The translations under genes were made by a program, and so were the position numbers. Shown in pieces: positions 15,051 to 24,438 of a stretch of DNA of 52,793 nucleotides. Under the pieces are notes generated by a model. It was not told the DNA's origin and searched no databases. It saw nothing but the letters and a program-made list of their open reading frames with translations. This DNA comes from Pectinatus cerevisiiphilus. Lineage in GTDB: Bacteria > Bacillota > Negativicutes > Selenomonadales > Selenomonadaceae. Every line of letters starts with the position of its first letter. The stretch's first letter is position 1. Where the stretch lies: assembly GCF_004341685.1 (NCBI RefSeq), contig NZ_SMAA01000016.1, positions 1 through 52,793 of the forward strand. Direction: 5' to 3'.

Positions 15051-15752
15051 CTATGACATATACAGCCGAGAGTATAATGTTTCATGCTGCATTGACCTAA
15101 TGTCAAATCCTGGTGTTGATAAACAAAAATCATCTATTGATAAAGAGGCGAGCTTATCCAGTAATTGGGGGAAATGGGTACTGCAATTACGCAATATTTG
15201 CTGGCCTGCGGTTTGGCTGAGGGGGATGCTTTTTACACAAGTGTTTATCAGTCCTGCTGTTTGTGCGTATATATAGTGAAGCAGGCAGTCTGGCAGTGCA
15301 ACACCGGCTGCTGAACAGAAAACACCATAGGCAGCCGGATGTATATGTGAACAAGGCTGGCAAACATATTTCTCAAAAATATCGTCAATTGATGTTAACG
15401 GGAGTGAACGTATTGTTTTTATAAATCTGGAGGCCAATTTGATTGTGGCTTGGCGAAGTTCGGAGGAGGCCTTTGCGGCTAGAAATGTTCTTTCTAGAGC
15501 GGAAATGCTTGCTAAATCATGCTTTTGTGTATGATTATAGGATAGCTTGACAGTTAACAGTTCACTATATAAAAAATTTGTTGATATATATTGCAGTAAC
15601 CATTCCTGCGCGCTTGCGGCATCTTTTATTAATTCATGTTGTATATAGGTTTCGAGCCCATAGGAATGGACATAGGCACCGATGGGGAAAAGTACATCAT
15701 TTATTTGCAGTAATAAAAATTTTTTGGCGATATCATTCATGTGCGACTGCAT
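15051..15752 (-). CDS. ureF: urease accessory protein UreF
   Basis: A 233-residue all-helical protein that regulates UreG on the UreD-urease complex. The diagnostic start is LLLQINDVLFPIGAYVHSYGLETY. Later segments FLAAKASSELRQATIKLASRFIKT and HPAAYGVFCSAAGVAL are also typical. It overlaps the end of ureE by 20 bases, so coupling is likely. An alternative ATG four codons in would shorten it slightly. Sequence identity to known UreF proteins appears low, as usual for this family. Confidence 0.94.
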   Translation of the reverse strand: MQSHMNDIAKKFLLLQINDVLFPIGAYVHSYGLETYIQHELIKDAASAQEWLLQYISTNFLYSELLTVKLSYNHTQKHDLASISALERTFLAAKASSELRQATIKLASRFIKTIRSLPLTSIDDIFEKYVCQPCSHIHPAAYGVFCSAAGVALPDCLLHYIYAQTAGLINTCVKSIPLSQTAGQQILRNCSTHFPQLLDKLASLSIDDFCLSTPGFDIRSMQHETLYSRLYMS

Positions 15753-16248
15753 TTGTATACGATCCTTTCATATGGACATGAGAGTGATTGTGTCCAGCTG
15801 AAGCACATATCCGCCAGCGATTATCAAGCTGCACATTTTCAATGTTAAAGGAAAGATTTAATTTTTGCAGTAATTGTTCAAAGGGACGATCATAGGGGAT
15901 AATAAATTTTTCGGTTTCCGGCATGTAATAAAATGGTGCATGGCGGTTGCCTGTTTCATAACACAAAGTAATGAGCTTAATTTTGTTATCACATGATAAA
16001 ACTAGGCATTTACTGGGAACGATGTCGACCACAATAATATCATTTTCAACTACAGCTAAAACATCACCTTGCCATAACCCGCGATTTTGGTCTTGGGGTG
16101 ACAAACGTATGGCTACGTCCCGGCCTTTTTGACTTGTCAGGCGATGTAGTTTATTTTTGCTGTCATACCATTCGATATTTACTCTATCTATAGAATTATT
16201 TTTGAATTGGGGATCATTGCTATTTCCTATTATATGTTCTATCAGCAT
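15733..16248 (-). CDS. ureE: urease accessory nickel-binding protein UreE
   Basis: A 171-residue metallochaperone that hands nickel to the UreDFG complex. It has an N-terminal peptide-binding-like domain and a C-terminal nickel-binding domain ending in GHNHSHVHMKG, a short His-rich tail. The DVLAVVENDIIVVDIVP and CYETGNRHAPFYY segments, with the conserved metal-site His, are typical. The ATG at 16248 is chosen because AGAAGGA lies upstream and it begins 17 bases after the ureC stop. A TTG at 16269 would overlap the ureC stop codon. Confidence 0.94.
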   Translation of the reverse strand: MLIEHIIGNSNDPQFKNNSIDRVNIEWYDSKNKLHRLTSQKGRDVAIRLSPQDQNRGLWQGDVLAVVENDIIVVDIVPSKCLVLSCDNKIKLITLCYETGNRHAPFYYMPETEKFIIPYDRPFEQLLQKLNLSFNIENVQLDNRWRICASAGHNHSHVHMKGSYTNAVAHE

Positions 16249-16265
16249 TGGATGTTCATTCCTTC

Positions 16266-17984
16266 TCAAAACAGATTGTATAATTGCGCTAATGCTAATT
16301 CTTTTGCCGGTTTGCTGACTAAATGGACACCGTCAACATGTACAGCATACGTTTCTGGATCAACATCAATATGTGGTGTAGCATTGTTAAGAACCATGTC
16401 TTTTTTACTGATTGCTCGACAGTTGTGTACGGGAAGGACAGTTTTTTCTAGTTTTAGTTTTTCTTGGATGCCATTTTTCCATGCTGCTTTAGAAACAAAA
16501 GTTAGGCAGCTGGTATATTTCGCTTTGCCGTCCGCACCAAACATATGACGATAAAAAACTGGCTGGGGTGTAGGAATTGATGCATTGGGATCGCCCATCT
16601 TTGCTGCGGCAATCATACCACCTTTTATGATCATTTCTGGACGTACACCAAAAAAGGCAGGATGCCAAATAACAAGATCGGCAAATTTACCTTTTGTTAT
16701 AGATCCTACATAGTCAGCAATCCCCTGCATTATTGCAGGATTGATCGTATATTTGGCTATATAGCGGCGAATACGGAAATTGTCATTTTCTCCTTTTTCT
16801 TCTGGCAAGCGGCCGCGTTCTTTTTTCATTTTATCAGCAGTCTGCCAAGTGCGGGTGATTACTTCACCGACACGTCCCATTGCCTGCGAATCAGAACTCA
16901 TCATGCTGAAAACACCCATATCATGTAAAACATCTTCCGCGGCAATAGTTTCTGGCCGTATTCGTGAATCGGCAAAAGCGACATCTTCTGGTATGCGGCT
17001 GTCAAGATGATGGCAGACCATCAGCATGTCAAGATGTTCGTCAATGGTGTTGACAGTAAAAGGCATCATGGGGTTGGTGGAAGAAGGCAGGATGTTAGGA
17101 AATCCCGCGGCTTTAATAATATCTGGGGCATGACCGCCGCCCGCTCCTTCTGTGTGATAGGTATGAATCGTTCTGCCAGCGATAGCTTTAAGCGTATCTT
17201 CAACGCATCCGGCTTCGTTGAGGGTGTCTGTATGGATAGCCGTTTGTACATCGTATTTATCTGAAACTTGTAGACAGGCATCAATTACTGCTGGTGTTGC
17301 GCCCCAATCTTCATGGATTTTTAGGCCTAAAGCACCGGCTAATATCTGTTCTTCTAATGGTCGTGTATTGGAACAGTTACCTTTGCCTAAAAAACCAAGA
17401 TTCATTGGATATTCGTCAGCTGCGCGCAGCATTTGCGCAAGATTCCATGGCCCCGGAGTACAAGTGGTGGCATTAGTTCCGTCGGCTGGACCTGTTCCGC
17501 CGCCGATCATTGTAGTGATACCGCTATAAAGGGCTGTATCTATCTGCTGCGGACTAATAAAATGAATGTGTGAGTCGATTCCACCAGCAGTAACAATCAT
17601 ACCTTCGGCGGCTATGGCTTCAGTCGAGGCACCGATGGTCATACCCGGAGTTACTTTATCCATAATATCCGGATTACCGGCTTTACCGATACCGGCAATT
17701 TTACCATCTTTGATTCCTATATCAGCTTTAAATATACCATATGCATCGACAATCAAGGCATTGGTTATAACAAGGTCGAGATCGCCGTCACTACTGAGCG
17801 TATTTACTGATTGTCCCATGCCGTCACGTAGTGTTTTGCCACCGCCAAACTTTGCTTCATCACCATAATAGGTATAATCTTTTTCTACCTCCAGAAAAAG
17901 GTCTGTATCAGCTAGGCGTACTTTATCACCCGTTGTCGGGCCGAACATCATTGCATATTCGGATGCGGTCATTTTACGGCTCAT
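16266..17984 (-). CDS. ureC: urease subunit alpha (catalytic)
   Basis: A 572-residue catalytic subunit that hydrolyses urea to ammonia and carbamate in the cytoplasm. All active-site signatures are visible: SHIHF (two nickel-binding His), [13 protein letters not shown] with the lysine that is carbamylated to bridge the two nickels, [25 protein letters not shown], the flap MVCHHLD with the catalytic His, and [16 protein letters not shown] with the nickel-binding Asp. Length matches the family. It overlaps ureB by four bases (ATGA). Nothing suggests loss of function. Confidence 0.99.
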   Translation of the reverse strand: MSRKMTASEYAMMFGPTTGDKVRLADTDLFLEVEKDYTYYGDEAKFGGGKTLRDGMGQSVNTLSSDGDLDLVITNALIVDAYGIFKADIGIKDGKIAGIGKAGNPDIMDKVTPGMTIGASTEAIAAEGMIVTAGGIDSHIHFISPQQIDTALYSGITTMIGGGTGPADGTNATTCTPGPWNLAQMLRAADEYPMNLGFLGKGNCSNTRPLEEQILAGALGLKIHEDWGATPAVIDACLQVSDKYDVQTAIHTDTLNEAGCVEDTLKAIAGRTIHTYHTEGAGGGHAPDIIKAAGFPNILPSSTNPMMPFTVNTIDEHLDMLMVCHHLDSRIPEDVAFADSRIRPETIAAEDVLHDMGVFSMMSSDSQAMGRVGEVITRTWQTADKMKKERGRLPEEKGENDNFRIRRYIAKYTINPAIMQGIADYVGSITKGKFADLVIWHPAFFGVRPEMIIKGGMIAAAKMGDPNASIPTPQPVFYRHMFGADGKAKYTSCLTFVSKAAWKNGIQEKLKLEKTVLPVHNCRAISKKDMVLNNATPHIDVDPETYAVHVDGVHLVSKPAKELALAQLYNLF

Positions 17985-18361
17985 AGTTCTGTTCCTTTCT
18001 GTATGAAATCAGCGTTGGCAGCTTTTTCTATGGCCAGACGTTGAGTGTCTTCATTGATGTGGCCACATGTTAAGGCATTAAAACCAAAGACCCGCTGCTT
18101 ACCACCCATAGTGGTTAATTGTACAGTTTTCTTCTCCCCCGGTTCAAAACGTACGGATGTTCCGGAAGGAATATCAAGCCTCATACCAAAAGCTTGGCTT
18201 CTATTAAACAGTAGACAACGATTTACTTCAAAAAAGTGAAAATGGGAGCCTACTTGTACCGGTCGGTCACCTGTATTACTGACAGCTAGTGTTTTGGTAG
18301 GACGGTTGCTATTTATTTCTATATCTCTATCAGCAGGTATGATTTCCCCTGGAATTACCAT
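17981..18361 (-). CDS. ureB: urease subunit beta
   Basis: A 126-residue structural subunit of the trimeric urease unit. The family start is [22 protein letters not shown], followed by [19 protein letters not shown] and [18 protein letters not shown]. It is slightly longer than the usual 100-110 residues because of a C-terminal extension after the conserved [12 protein letters not shown], as seen in several Firmicutes. Separate ureA and ureB genes mark the bacterial three-subunit type. Confidence 0.97.
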   Translation of the reverse strand: MVIPGEIIPADRDIEINSNRPTKTLAVSNTGDRPVQVGSHFHFFEVNRCLLFNRSQAFGMRLDIPSGTSVRFEPGEKKTVQLTTMGGKQRVFGFNALTCGHINEDTQRLAIEKAANADFIQKGTEL

Positions 18362-18375
18362 TTTTTATGTCCCCC

Positions 18376-18678
18376 TTATTGAATTGGATTGTGTACTGTT
18401 ACTAATTTTGTTCCGTCGGGAAAGGTCGCTTCTATCTGTACTTCATGGATCATAGAAGGAACCTCTTCCATAACATCATCACAAGTCAATATTTTACGGC
18501 CAGCCCGCATTAGTTCTGTCACCGTTTGGCCATCTCTGGCTAACTCCAGTAATTCCCTGCTGATATAGGCGATAGCTTCTACATAATTTAGCTTGATACC
18601 ACGTTCTTTACGTTGCTTGGCCACCGTTCCGGCATAATGTAGTAATAATTTCTCCATATCTTTAGGCGCTAAATGCAC
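18376..18678 (-). CDS. ureA: urease subunit gamma
   Basis: A 100-residue subunit with the standard pattern: [45 protein letters not shown], and the end [20 protein letters not shown]. It is complete. It starts 20 bases after urtE, which ties the transporter and enzyme genes into one transcript, and ends 14 bases before ureB. Confidence 0.98.
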   Translation of the reverse strand: MHLAPKDMEKLLLHYAGTVAKQRKERGIKLNYVEAIAYISRELLELARDGQTVTELMRAGRKILTCDDVMEEVPSMIHEVQIEATFPDGTKLVTVHNPIQ

Positions 18679-18698
18679 AATATTTTTCCTCCCCGTAT

Positions 18699-19388
18699 TT
18701 AAATGGCGATCTTGCTCTTAATATCTTCTTGGTCCATACTGCTGACAAGACCCTGGGCAACAATATTTCCTTTATCCATAACATAATATTCATCAGCAAT
18801 ATTGAGGATGAACTCTAGATATTGTTCTACAATTAAAATAGTATATCCTTCCTTTTTTAATTGTAAGATAACCCTGCCGATATCCTGGATAATAGATGGT
18901 TGGATTCCTTCTGTTGGTTCGTCCAGCAATAATAGCTTGGGGTGGGCGACGAGCGCCCTTGCGATAGCAAGCTGTTGCTGCTGGCCACCGCTGAGATTGC
19001 CTCCTTTGCGGGTAAGCATTTCTTTTAATATGGGAAATAATTCATAAATTTCAGGAGAAATATTACCATTTCCGTTATTTACTTCTAAGCCAAGCTGTAG
19101 GTTTTCTTCTACGGTCATCTGTGGGAAAATATCTCTGCCTTGTGGGACATAGCCGATACCTGCACGTGCACGGAAATAAGTCGGTTTATTGATCAGTTCT
19201 TTATTTTGGAAGAGGATACTGCCGCTTGGAGTGCGGACAAGCCCCATAATGCTTTTTAAAAAAGTGCTTTTGCCTACACCGTTTCTTCCTAAAAGACATA
19301 CGATATGTCCTTCTTGTACTTTAAGGTTAATATCTTTTAAAATGATGCTTTCACCATAATAGGCTTGTAATTTATCAACATTAAGCAC
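18699..19388 (-). CDS. urtE: urea ABC transporter ATP-binding protein UrtE
   Basis: A 229-residue ATPase of the branched-chain amino acid (LivF) type, specific in context to urea. It has the Walker [11 protein letters not shown]-loop region [19 protein letters not shown] (a UrtE hallmark), signature [15 protein letters not shown], Walker [15 protein letters not shown] and H-loop IVEQYLEF. I place the start at the GTG 19388, giving [14 protein letters not shown], because GGGGTGG lies five bases upstream. A GTG at 19403 is possible. Either way it overlaps the end of urtD. Confidence 0.94.
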   Translation of the reverse strand: MLNVDKLQAYYGESIILKDINLKVQEGHIVCLLGRNGVGKSTFLKSIMGLVRTPSGSILFQNKELINKPTYFRARAGIGYVPQGRDIFPQMTVEENLQLGLEVNNGNGNISPEIYELFPILKEMLTRKGGNLSGGQQQQLAIARALVAHPKLLLLDEPTEGIQPSIIQDIGRVILQLKKEGYTILIVEQYLEFILNIADEYYVMDKGNIVAQGLVSSMDQEDIKSKIAI

Positions 19389-20136
19389 AGTTTCCACCCC
19401 CACGTCCTAAATAGACATCAATTACTTTAGGATTGTTTTGTACTTGACTGACGCTGCCTTCGTCTAAAATACGTCCCTCATGCATTACCGTTACCTTACT
19501 GGCATAGTCCCGTACAAATTCCATATCATGTTCAACGACAATCACAGTACAATGATGGGCAATGCTTTTCAAAAGTTCGCCCGTTTTTATTGTTTCTTTG
19601 CGTCCCATGCCGGCTACAGGTTCATCAAGTAAGATGAGCTGTAAATCCTGCACCAAGAGCATAGCTATTTCAAGCCATTGTTTTTGCCCATGGGAGAGAT
19701 CAGCAGCTTTCTTGTCACAGTAATCTTTTAGATCTACTAAATCTAATATATCATCAATTTTTTCTTTTTGTGCTTTAGTTATAGGCTGGAAAAGTGATGC
19801 CATGATACTGCGGTCATTGACAACTGACACCTCCATATTTTCGTAAACGGACAGGCTCGTAAATACAGAAGGTACCTGAAACTTGCGGCCAATACCGATA
19901 TTGACCAGCTTATGTTCAGGATAGTGCATGATGTTTTTGTCGCCATCGAAAATTATAGAACCCTGCTGTGGACGTATACGTCCACAAATAGCATCGAGTA
20001 AAGTCGTTTTACCGGCACCGTTTGGACCTATGAAAAAGCGTATTTCACCTTTTTCCACTTTTGTAGTAACTCCATTTAATGCGCGGAATCCATCAAAAGA
20101 TATTATCAGATTATTTATTTCTAAAATTGTTCCCAT
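19381..20136 (-). CDS. urtD: urea ABC transporter ATP-binding protein UrtD
   Basis: A 251-residue ATPase of LivG type. It has Walker A GPNGAGKTT, the segment GIGRKFQVPSVFTSLSVYENMEVS, signature LSHGQKQWLEIAMLL (the variant SHGQ found in UrtD), Walker B LILLDEPVAGMGRKET and H-loop VVEHDMEFV. It partners with UrtE on the cytoplasmic face of the UrtBC channel. The ATG at 20136 follows GAGG at a good distance. A TTG at 20148 would overlap the site. Confidence 0.95.
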   Translation of the reverse strand: MGTILEINNLIISFDGFRALNGVTTKVEKGEIRFFIGPNGAGKTTLLDAICGRIRPQQGSIIFDGDKNIMHYPEHKLVNIGIGRKFQVPSVFTSLSVYENMEVSVVNDRSIMASLFQPITKAQKEKIDDILDLVDLKDYCDKKAADLSHGQKQWLEIAMLLVQDLQLILLDEPVAGMGRKETIKTGELLKSIAHHCTVIVVEHDMEFVRDYASKVTVMHEGRILDEGSVSQVQNNPKVIDVYLGRGGGNCA

Positions 20137-20144
20137 AATATACC

Positions 20145-21248
20145 TCAATTCACAGATGAAGCTTTTTCTGTTGCTTTCCTTTTTTTAATAGGGCATGTTA
20201 TTTTACTGGCGTATTTTTTGACTAAACCTACAAGGCCTTCAGGCATAAATATGACCACTATAACGAAAGTTAAACCCAAAAAATATGACCATACTTCAGG
20301 AAAAGATTCACTGATACCACTTTTTAGACCATTGACGAGAATTGCACCAATAACAGCACCGATTAAAGTCCCTCTGCCACCGATAGCTACCCATATTACC
20401 ATTTCGATAGAGGGAATAATACCCATTTCCGCGGGTGAAATAATACCGACTTGGGGAACAAAAATCGCACCAGCTATTCCGGCGATAACAGCAGAAGAAA
20501 CGTAGACGAAGATTTTATAAACCGCAGGATCATAACCAGAAAAACGCACCCTGTTTTCTCCGTCACGAATTGCTACCAAAATTTTGCCGAGACGATGTTT
20601 GACTAAAAAATGGCAGTATAAATAAACTAAAACCAAAAGAAATATAGCAGCATAATATAAAATATATTTGGTATTATCGGTTGCTAACGGCATGCCGAAC
20701 ATTGTGCGAAAACCGGTAAGACCGTTGGTGCCACCGGTATAGGCTTGCTGGCCAATAAAAAATACTACAAAAATAAGCGATAAGGCTTGCGATAAAATGG
20801 AGAAGTATACACCGCGAATACGGTTGCGAAATGTAAGGTAGCCGATGATAAATGCCAAGAGGGCAGGGACGAGAACAATTAAGGCAAGCGATAACGGATT
20901 GCTAAAGGGAGCCCAGACAGTAGGCAAATTTTCCAGCCCGCTCCATGACATGAAATCAGGTAATTTACCATGGGCTGCTTCCATTTTTAAATACATGCCC
21001 ATTGCATAAGCACCAAGACCAAAAAATACACCGTGCCCTAGGCTTAAAATCCCTGTATAGCCCCAGATTAAATCAATACCAATCGCCAAGATAGCATAGG
21101 CAATAAACTTACCTAAAAGGTTTATCCTAAATACAGATAAGAACAATGGGGCTATTAAAAGTAATAATACGATAATTAAAAAGGTCTGACTCGATGGTGT
21201 TTTGAAAAAGTTTTTTGTAGTCAATTGTGCGGCCCCCTTTCTATTCAT
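20145..21248 (-). CDS. urtC: urea ABC transporter permease UrtC
   Basis: A 367-residue membrane protein of LivM type with about ten helices. Landmarks are IDLIWGYTGILSLGHGVFFGLGAYAMGMYL and the transporter loop ILVAIRDGENRVRFSGYDP, then GGRGTLIGAVIGAILVNGLKS and FMPEGLVGL. The C-terminus is basic and cytoplasmic. It overlaps urtB by eight bases. With UrtB it forms the urea pathway in the inner membrane. Confidence 0.95.
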   Translation of the reverse strand: MNRKGAAQLTTKNFFKTPSSQTFLIIVLLLLIAPLFLSVFRINLLGKFIAYAILAIGIDLIWGYTGILSLGHGVFFGLGAYAMGMYLKMEAAHGKLPDFMSWSGLENLPTVWAPFSNPLSLALIVLVPALLAFIIGYLTFRNRIRGVYFSILSQALSLIFVVFFIGQQAYTGGTNGLTGFRTMFGMPLATDNTKYILYYAAIFLLVLVYLYCHFLVKHRLGKILVAIRDGENRVRFSGYDPAVYKIFVYVSSAVIAGIAGAIFVPQVGIISPAEMGIIPSIEMVIWVAIGGRGTLIGAVIGAILVNGLKSGISESFPEVWSYFLGLTFVIVVIFMPEGLVGLVKKYASKITCPIKKRKATEKASSVN

Positions 21249-22149
21249 CCAATGAACGACTGTGGATTGTAAACAATCCTTTGGGACGCCATTGTAAAAA
21301 TAAAATAACTAAAGTGAATACCAGAACCTTGCCTAATGTTGCATCTGTTAGAAATTCCAATGTAGTATTACCAGTACCAATTAGAAATCCACCGGCAATA
21401 GTTCCCCACAAACTACCAACTCCGCCAAGTACGACAACCATAAAAGTATCTACAATATAATTGGTGCCGAGCGTCGGACCTATTGAACCAAGCAATGTCA
21501 GGGCGCATCCTGCAATGCCTGCTAAACCGGAGCCGAAGGCAAAGGTATAGGCATCTATTCTGCGTGTATTTATACCCAGACTGGCTGCCATAGCACGATT
21601 TTGCATAACTGCCCGTATTTTCCTGCCATAATTACTGCGATACATTAGATAATATATTACCACCATGCAAGCAATGACCATCAGCATAATAAAAAGACGC
21701 TTGTAAGGCAATTGTAAACCTGGATGCACTAAAAATGCACCATTCAACCAGTCAGGGCTTTTAACATCTACATTTGGTGCACCAAAAATGCTGCGGGCCA
21801 ATTGCTGTAATATAAGGCTTACACCCCATGTAGCCAATAAACTGTCTAAAGACCTTCCGTATAAGTGGCGGATAACTAATCTTTCCAATATCCAGCCTAA
21901 TACACCAGCCAATAGAAAAGATGCAGGGATAGCTGCGAAAAAGTAAAAATTAAAGAATGAAGCAGGTAAATATTGACTGAAAAAATTTTGTACCATATAA
22001 GCGGCATAAGCACCAATCATTATAAACTCACCATGTGCCATATTAATTATTTTCATAAGACCGAAGGTGATTGCCAACCCCAATGCAGCCAGCATGAAAA
22101 TTGAACTTACACTAATACCGTTAAAAATCTGAAGTAGATAAGTATCCAT
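21241..22149 (-). CDS. urtB: urea ABC transporter permease UrtB
   Basis: A 302-residue membrane protein of LivH type. It starts with LLQIFNGISVSSIFMLAALGLAITFGLMKIINMAHGEFIMIGAY, a strongly conserved segment, and ends with VVVLGGVGSLWGTIAGGF and FLQWRPKGLFTI. The RAVMQNRAMAASLGINTRRID loop contacts the ATPase. It is separated from urtA by 85 bases that contain a terminator-like hairpin, so it is likely less expressed than the binding protein. Confidence 0.95.
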   Translation of the reverse strand: MDTYLLQIFNGISVSSIFMLAALGLAITFGLMKIINMAHGEFIMIGAYAAYMVQNFFSQYLPASFFNFYFFAAIPASFLLAGVLGWILERLVIRHLYGRSLDSLLATWGVSLILQQLARSIFGAPNVDVKSPDWLNGAFLVHPGLQLPYKRLFIMLMVIACMVVIYYLMYRSNYGRKIRAVMQNRAMAASLGINTRRIDAYTFAFGSGLAGIAGCALTLLGSIGPTLGTNYIVDTFMVVVLGGVGSLWGTIAGGFLIGTGNTTLEFLTDATLGKVLVFTLVILFLQWRPKGLFTIHSRSLDE

Positions 22150-22180
22150 AGTATTTACTGCGGCCTCCTTTTGTTAATAA

Positions 22181-22217
22181 AAATAAAGCGGTATGTTTTT
22201 AAATACCGCTTTATTTT
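22181..22217 (-). terminator. intercistronic hairpin between urtA and urtB
   Basis: AAATAAAGCGGTAT (22181-22194) is complementary to ATACCGCTTTATTT (22203-22216), and on the minus strand a T-rich tract follows. As an internal partial terminator or an RNA stabiliser it would raise UrtA relative to the membrane subunits. Confidence 0.65.
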
Positions 22218-22234
22218 ATTATTCAATTAATCAA

Positions 22235-23488
22235 CTAATTAGCAAGTCCTTTTGCCCAATCATATGTTTTTAAGAATGGATCGGGGCGTATGGGATCTGG
22301 TGTGCTCCAAACTTCTTTAATCATTCCATCTGGTTGGACTTCACCAATACGGACTTTTTTCCAAAGGTGTTGATTTTCTCCTTCTATTTTTACAGTTCCT
22401 TCTGGTGCTTTAAATTCTAAGTCTTTTGCTGCTTCTTTTACCTTGTCAACATCAGTTGAACCAGCTTTTTCTACAGCTGCAGCCCATAAGTACACTGCGT
22501 CATATGCTGCTTCTATGGGATCATCTGTTACACGGTCTTGTCCATAACGAGCTTTATAATTGGTAACGAAGTCTTTATTTTCAGGTGTATCAGTTGTTTG
22601 GTAATAGTTCCAGGAAACGAGCTGTCCTGCCATGTTTTCTGCGCCAATACCGCGGACTTCTTCTTCAGCAATGCTGACTGAACAGGTAATGAGATCTTTT
22701 TCCGTTATTCCTGCATCCTTGAGCTGCTTAAAGAAAGCTACATTACTGTCACCGTTAAGTGTATTAAATACTACATCAGGTTTTTCTTCTTTGATCTTGT
22801 TGATGATTGTACTATAATCTGTATGACCCATTGGCGTATATTCTTCCCCTACGACCTGACCGCCTTCTGCTTGAAGTTCAGCTTTGATTATCTTATTAGC
22901 AGTACGCGGGAATACATAATCGGAACCGATCAAAAAGAATTTTTTGCCTTTGTTTTTTAGCAGCCAATCAACTGCTGGGACAATCTGTTGGTTCGGGGCG
23001 GCACCTGTGTAAAAAATGTTTGGTGATGATTCCATCCCTTCGTATTGTACAGGGTACCATAAGAGTCCATTGTTACTTTCAACTACAGGCAATACTGCTT
23101 TGCGGCTGGCTGAGGTCCAACAACCAAAAATAGTTGCTACCTTATCCTGCTGTAAGAGTTTTTTTGCTTTTTCAGCAAAAACTGCTGGATCTGAAGCGCC
23201 ATCTTCAGTAACAGGCTCTATTTTTTTACCTAAAACACCGCCTTTGGCATTGATTTCATCAATAGCCATCATTTCTGCATCTTTTACAGAAACTTCACTT
23301 ATTGCCATTGTACCGCTTAGTGAATGGAGGATACCAACTTTGATCGCATCCTTGGAATCGGTTCCTGTGTCACTAGATTGTGATACCTGCGAATTGCCGC
23401 AACCACTTAAAAGAGCTGATGAAACAAAAAGAGCTGTCATTGTTATAGTCGCACTTTTTTTCATTTTGGAGAAAAAATTGATTTTCAT
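22235..23488 (-). CDS. urtA: urea ABC transporter substrate-binding lipoprotein UrtA
   Basis: A 417-residue periplasmic binding protein. It has a signal peptide with lipobox LLSGC (Cys30), so it is anchored as a lipoprotein. The mature domain follows the UrtA pattern: [38 protein letters not shown], then [41 protein letters not shown] and [20 protein letters not shown] near the end. These segments separate UrtA from amide and leucine binding proteins. AAGGAAGG precedes the ATG. A long intrinsic terminator lies only 33 bases before the start codon and leaves no room for a promoter between, so expression must depend on read-through. Confidence 0.96.
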   Translation of the reverse strand: MKINFFSKMKKSATITMTALFVSSALLSGCGNSQVSQSSDTGTDSKDAIKVGILHSLSGTMAISEVSVKDAEMMAIDEINAKGGVLGKKIEPVTEDGASDPAVFAEKAKKLLQQDKVATIFGCWTSASRKAVLPVVESNNGLLWYPVQYEGMESSPNIFYTGAAPNQQIVPAVDWLLKNKGKKFFLIGSDYVFPRTANKIIKAELQAEGGQVVGEEYTPMGHTDYSTIINKIKEEKPDVVFNTLNGDSNVAFFKQLKDAGITEKDLITCSVSIAEEEVRGIGAENMAGQLVSWNYYQTTDTPENKDFVTNYKARYGQDRVTDDPIEAAYDAVYLWAAAVEKAGSTDVDKVKEAAKDLEFKAPEGTVKIEGENQHLWKKVRIGEVQPDGMIKEVWSTPDPIRPDPFLKTYDWAKGLAN

Positions 23489-23521
23489 ATGATTCCATTC
23501 CTTCCTTGTAACAGCAAAAAT

Positions 23522-23562
23522 AAAAAAACGCTGTGGTACGTATATGCATACATACCACAGCG
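23522..23562 (-). terminator. intrinsic terminator in the urtA leader
   Basis: CGCTGTGGTA (23562-23553 on the minus strand) pairs with TACCACAGCG, with five more inner pairs and a four-base loop. Seven T follow (23528-23522). The urtA ATG is 34 bases further on. Confidence 0.85.
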
Positions 23563-23598
23563 TCGTTGCTGTTTGCTATATTGTTTTTAAGACAATAT
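23558..23598 (-). promoter_or_regulatory. tandem hairpins preceding the urtA leader terminator
   Basis: On the minus strand ATATTGT/ACAATAT (23598-23578) is followed seven bases later by CAGC-AACGAC-GCTG (23571-23558). The 3' arm of the second is also the 5' base of the terminator stem, so the two folds exclude each other. The loop AACGAC has A at position 1 and G at position 4, the pattern required in ANTAR antiterminator RNAs. The first hairpin has a seven-base loop that does not fit. Function is inferred. Confidence 0.45.
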
Positions 23599-23690
23599 CA
23601 GTTTAACAATTTTTGCTATCAGAAAAAACCATATAAAAAAGATATTTTCCAGTAAAAAAACGATAATTATCAATTCCTTTGTAAAAGTAC

Positions 23691-24437
23691 TTATTTTTTA
23701 TCATTAATATTTCTTTTATATTCACCAGGTGTCATTTTAGTATAAAGCTTAAACAGGCGGCGAAAATAATCGGGACTTGCATAACCTAAACGGTCGCTGA
23801 TTTCATAATTTTTATATTTACCAGTACGTAATAAGTATTTTGCATGTTCCATTTTTATTTTAGTTAAGTATTCATTAAAATTTTCACCCACCTTTTGTTT
23901 GAAATATTTTCCGGCATAATCACGGCTTATTGAAAATTCTTGGGCGATACTGTCTAAAGTGATATTGTCTTCAATGTGGTCAAGGATAAAGCGATATATT
24001 TTAGTGGCGATACTATTCTTGTTCATTTCATATTTTTCGGCTATTTCTTCTTGCAGATACTTTTCACTTGTAAAATAGTCACGCACACGTTGTAAAAGTA
24101 ATTGAAGCTCTTTGTCTACAGGCGGTTTTGTCATATAATCAAATATGCCTAGGCGTATGCCTTGCTGGGCATATTCAAAGTTATTGTAAGTGCTTAAGAT
24201 AATAATACAACTGCGGATTTTTTTTTGACGCAACTCTTGCAGAAAGGAAATTCCGTCCATGCCGGGCATTCGTATATCAGTTATAATAAGGTCTACCTTT
24301 TGGTGGGTTAAAAATTGCAAAGCCTCTTTTCCATCAGCTGCTTCTCCTGCTATACAAAACCCATATGCCTGCCAGTTAAAGCGTTTCAGTATATATCTTT
24401 CAGCACGATCATCATCTACCAGTAATACCTGATACAT
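23691..24437 (-). CDS. response regulator with AraC-type output domain
   Basis: A 248-residue YesN-like regulator. The receiver domain has MYQVLLVDDD, phospho-acceptor Asp54 in DLIITDIRMPGMDG, and Lys in FDYMTKPP. After a helical linker, the C-terminus carries two AraC helix-turn-helix units: ITLDSIAQEFSISRDYAGKYFKQKVG and YEISDRLGYASPDYFRRLFKLYTKMTPGEY. It starts at ATG 24437 (GGAGAG upstream), one base after the stop of the hybrid kinase, so the pair is translated together. It is directly upstream of urtA in the same direction and may control the urea operon; that link is inferred from position. Confidence 0.92.
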   Translation of the reverse strand: MYQVLLVDDDRAERYILKRFNWQAYGFCIAGEAADGKEALQFLTHQKVDLIITDIRMPGMDGISFLQELRQKKIRSCIIILSTYNNFEYAQQGIRLGIFDYMTKPPVDKELQLLLQRVRDYFTSEKYLQEEIAEKYEMNKNSIATKIYRFILDHIEDNITLDSIAQEFSISRDYAGKYFKQKVGENFNEYLTKIKMEHAKYLLRTGKYKNYEISDRLGYASPDYFRRLFKLYTKMTPGEYKRNINDKK

Positions 24438-24438
24438 A

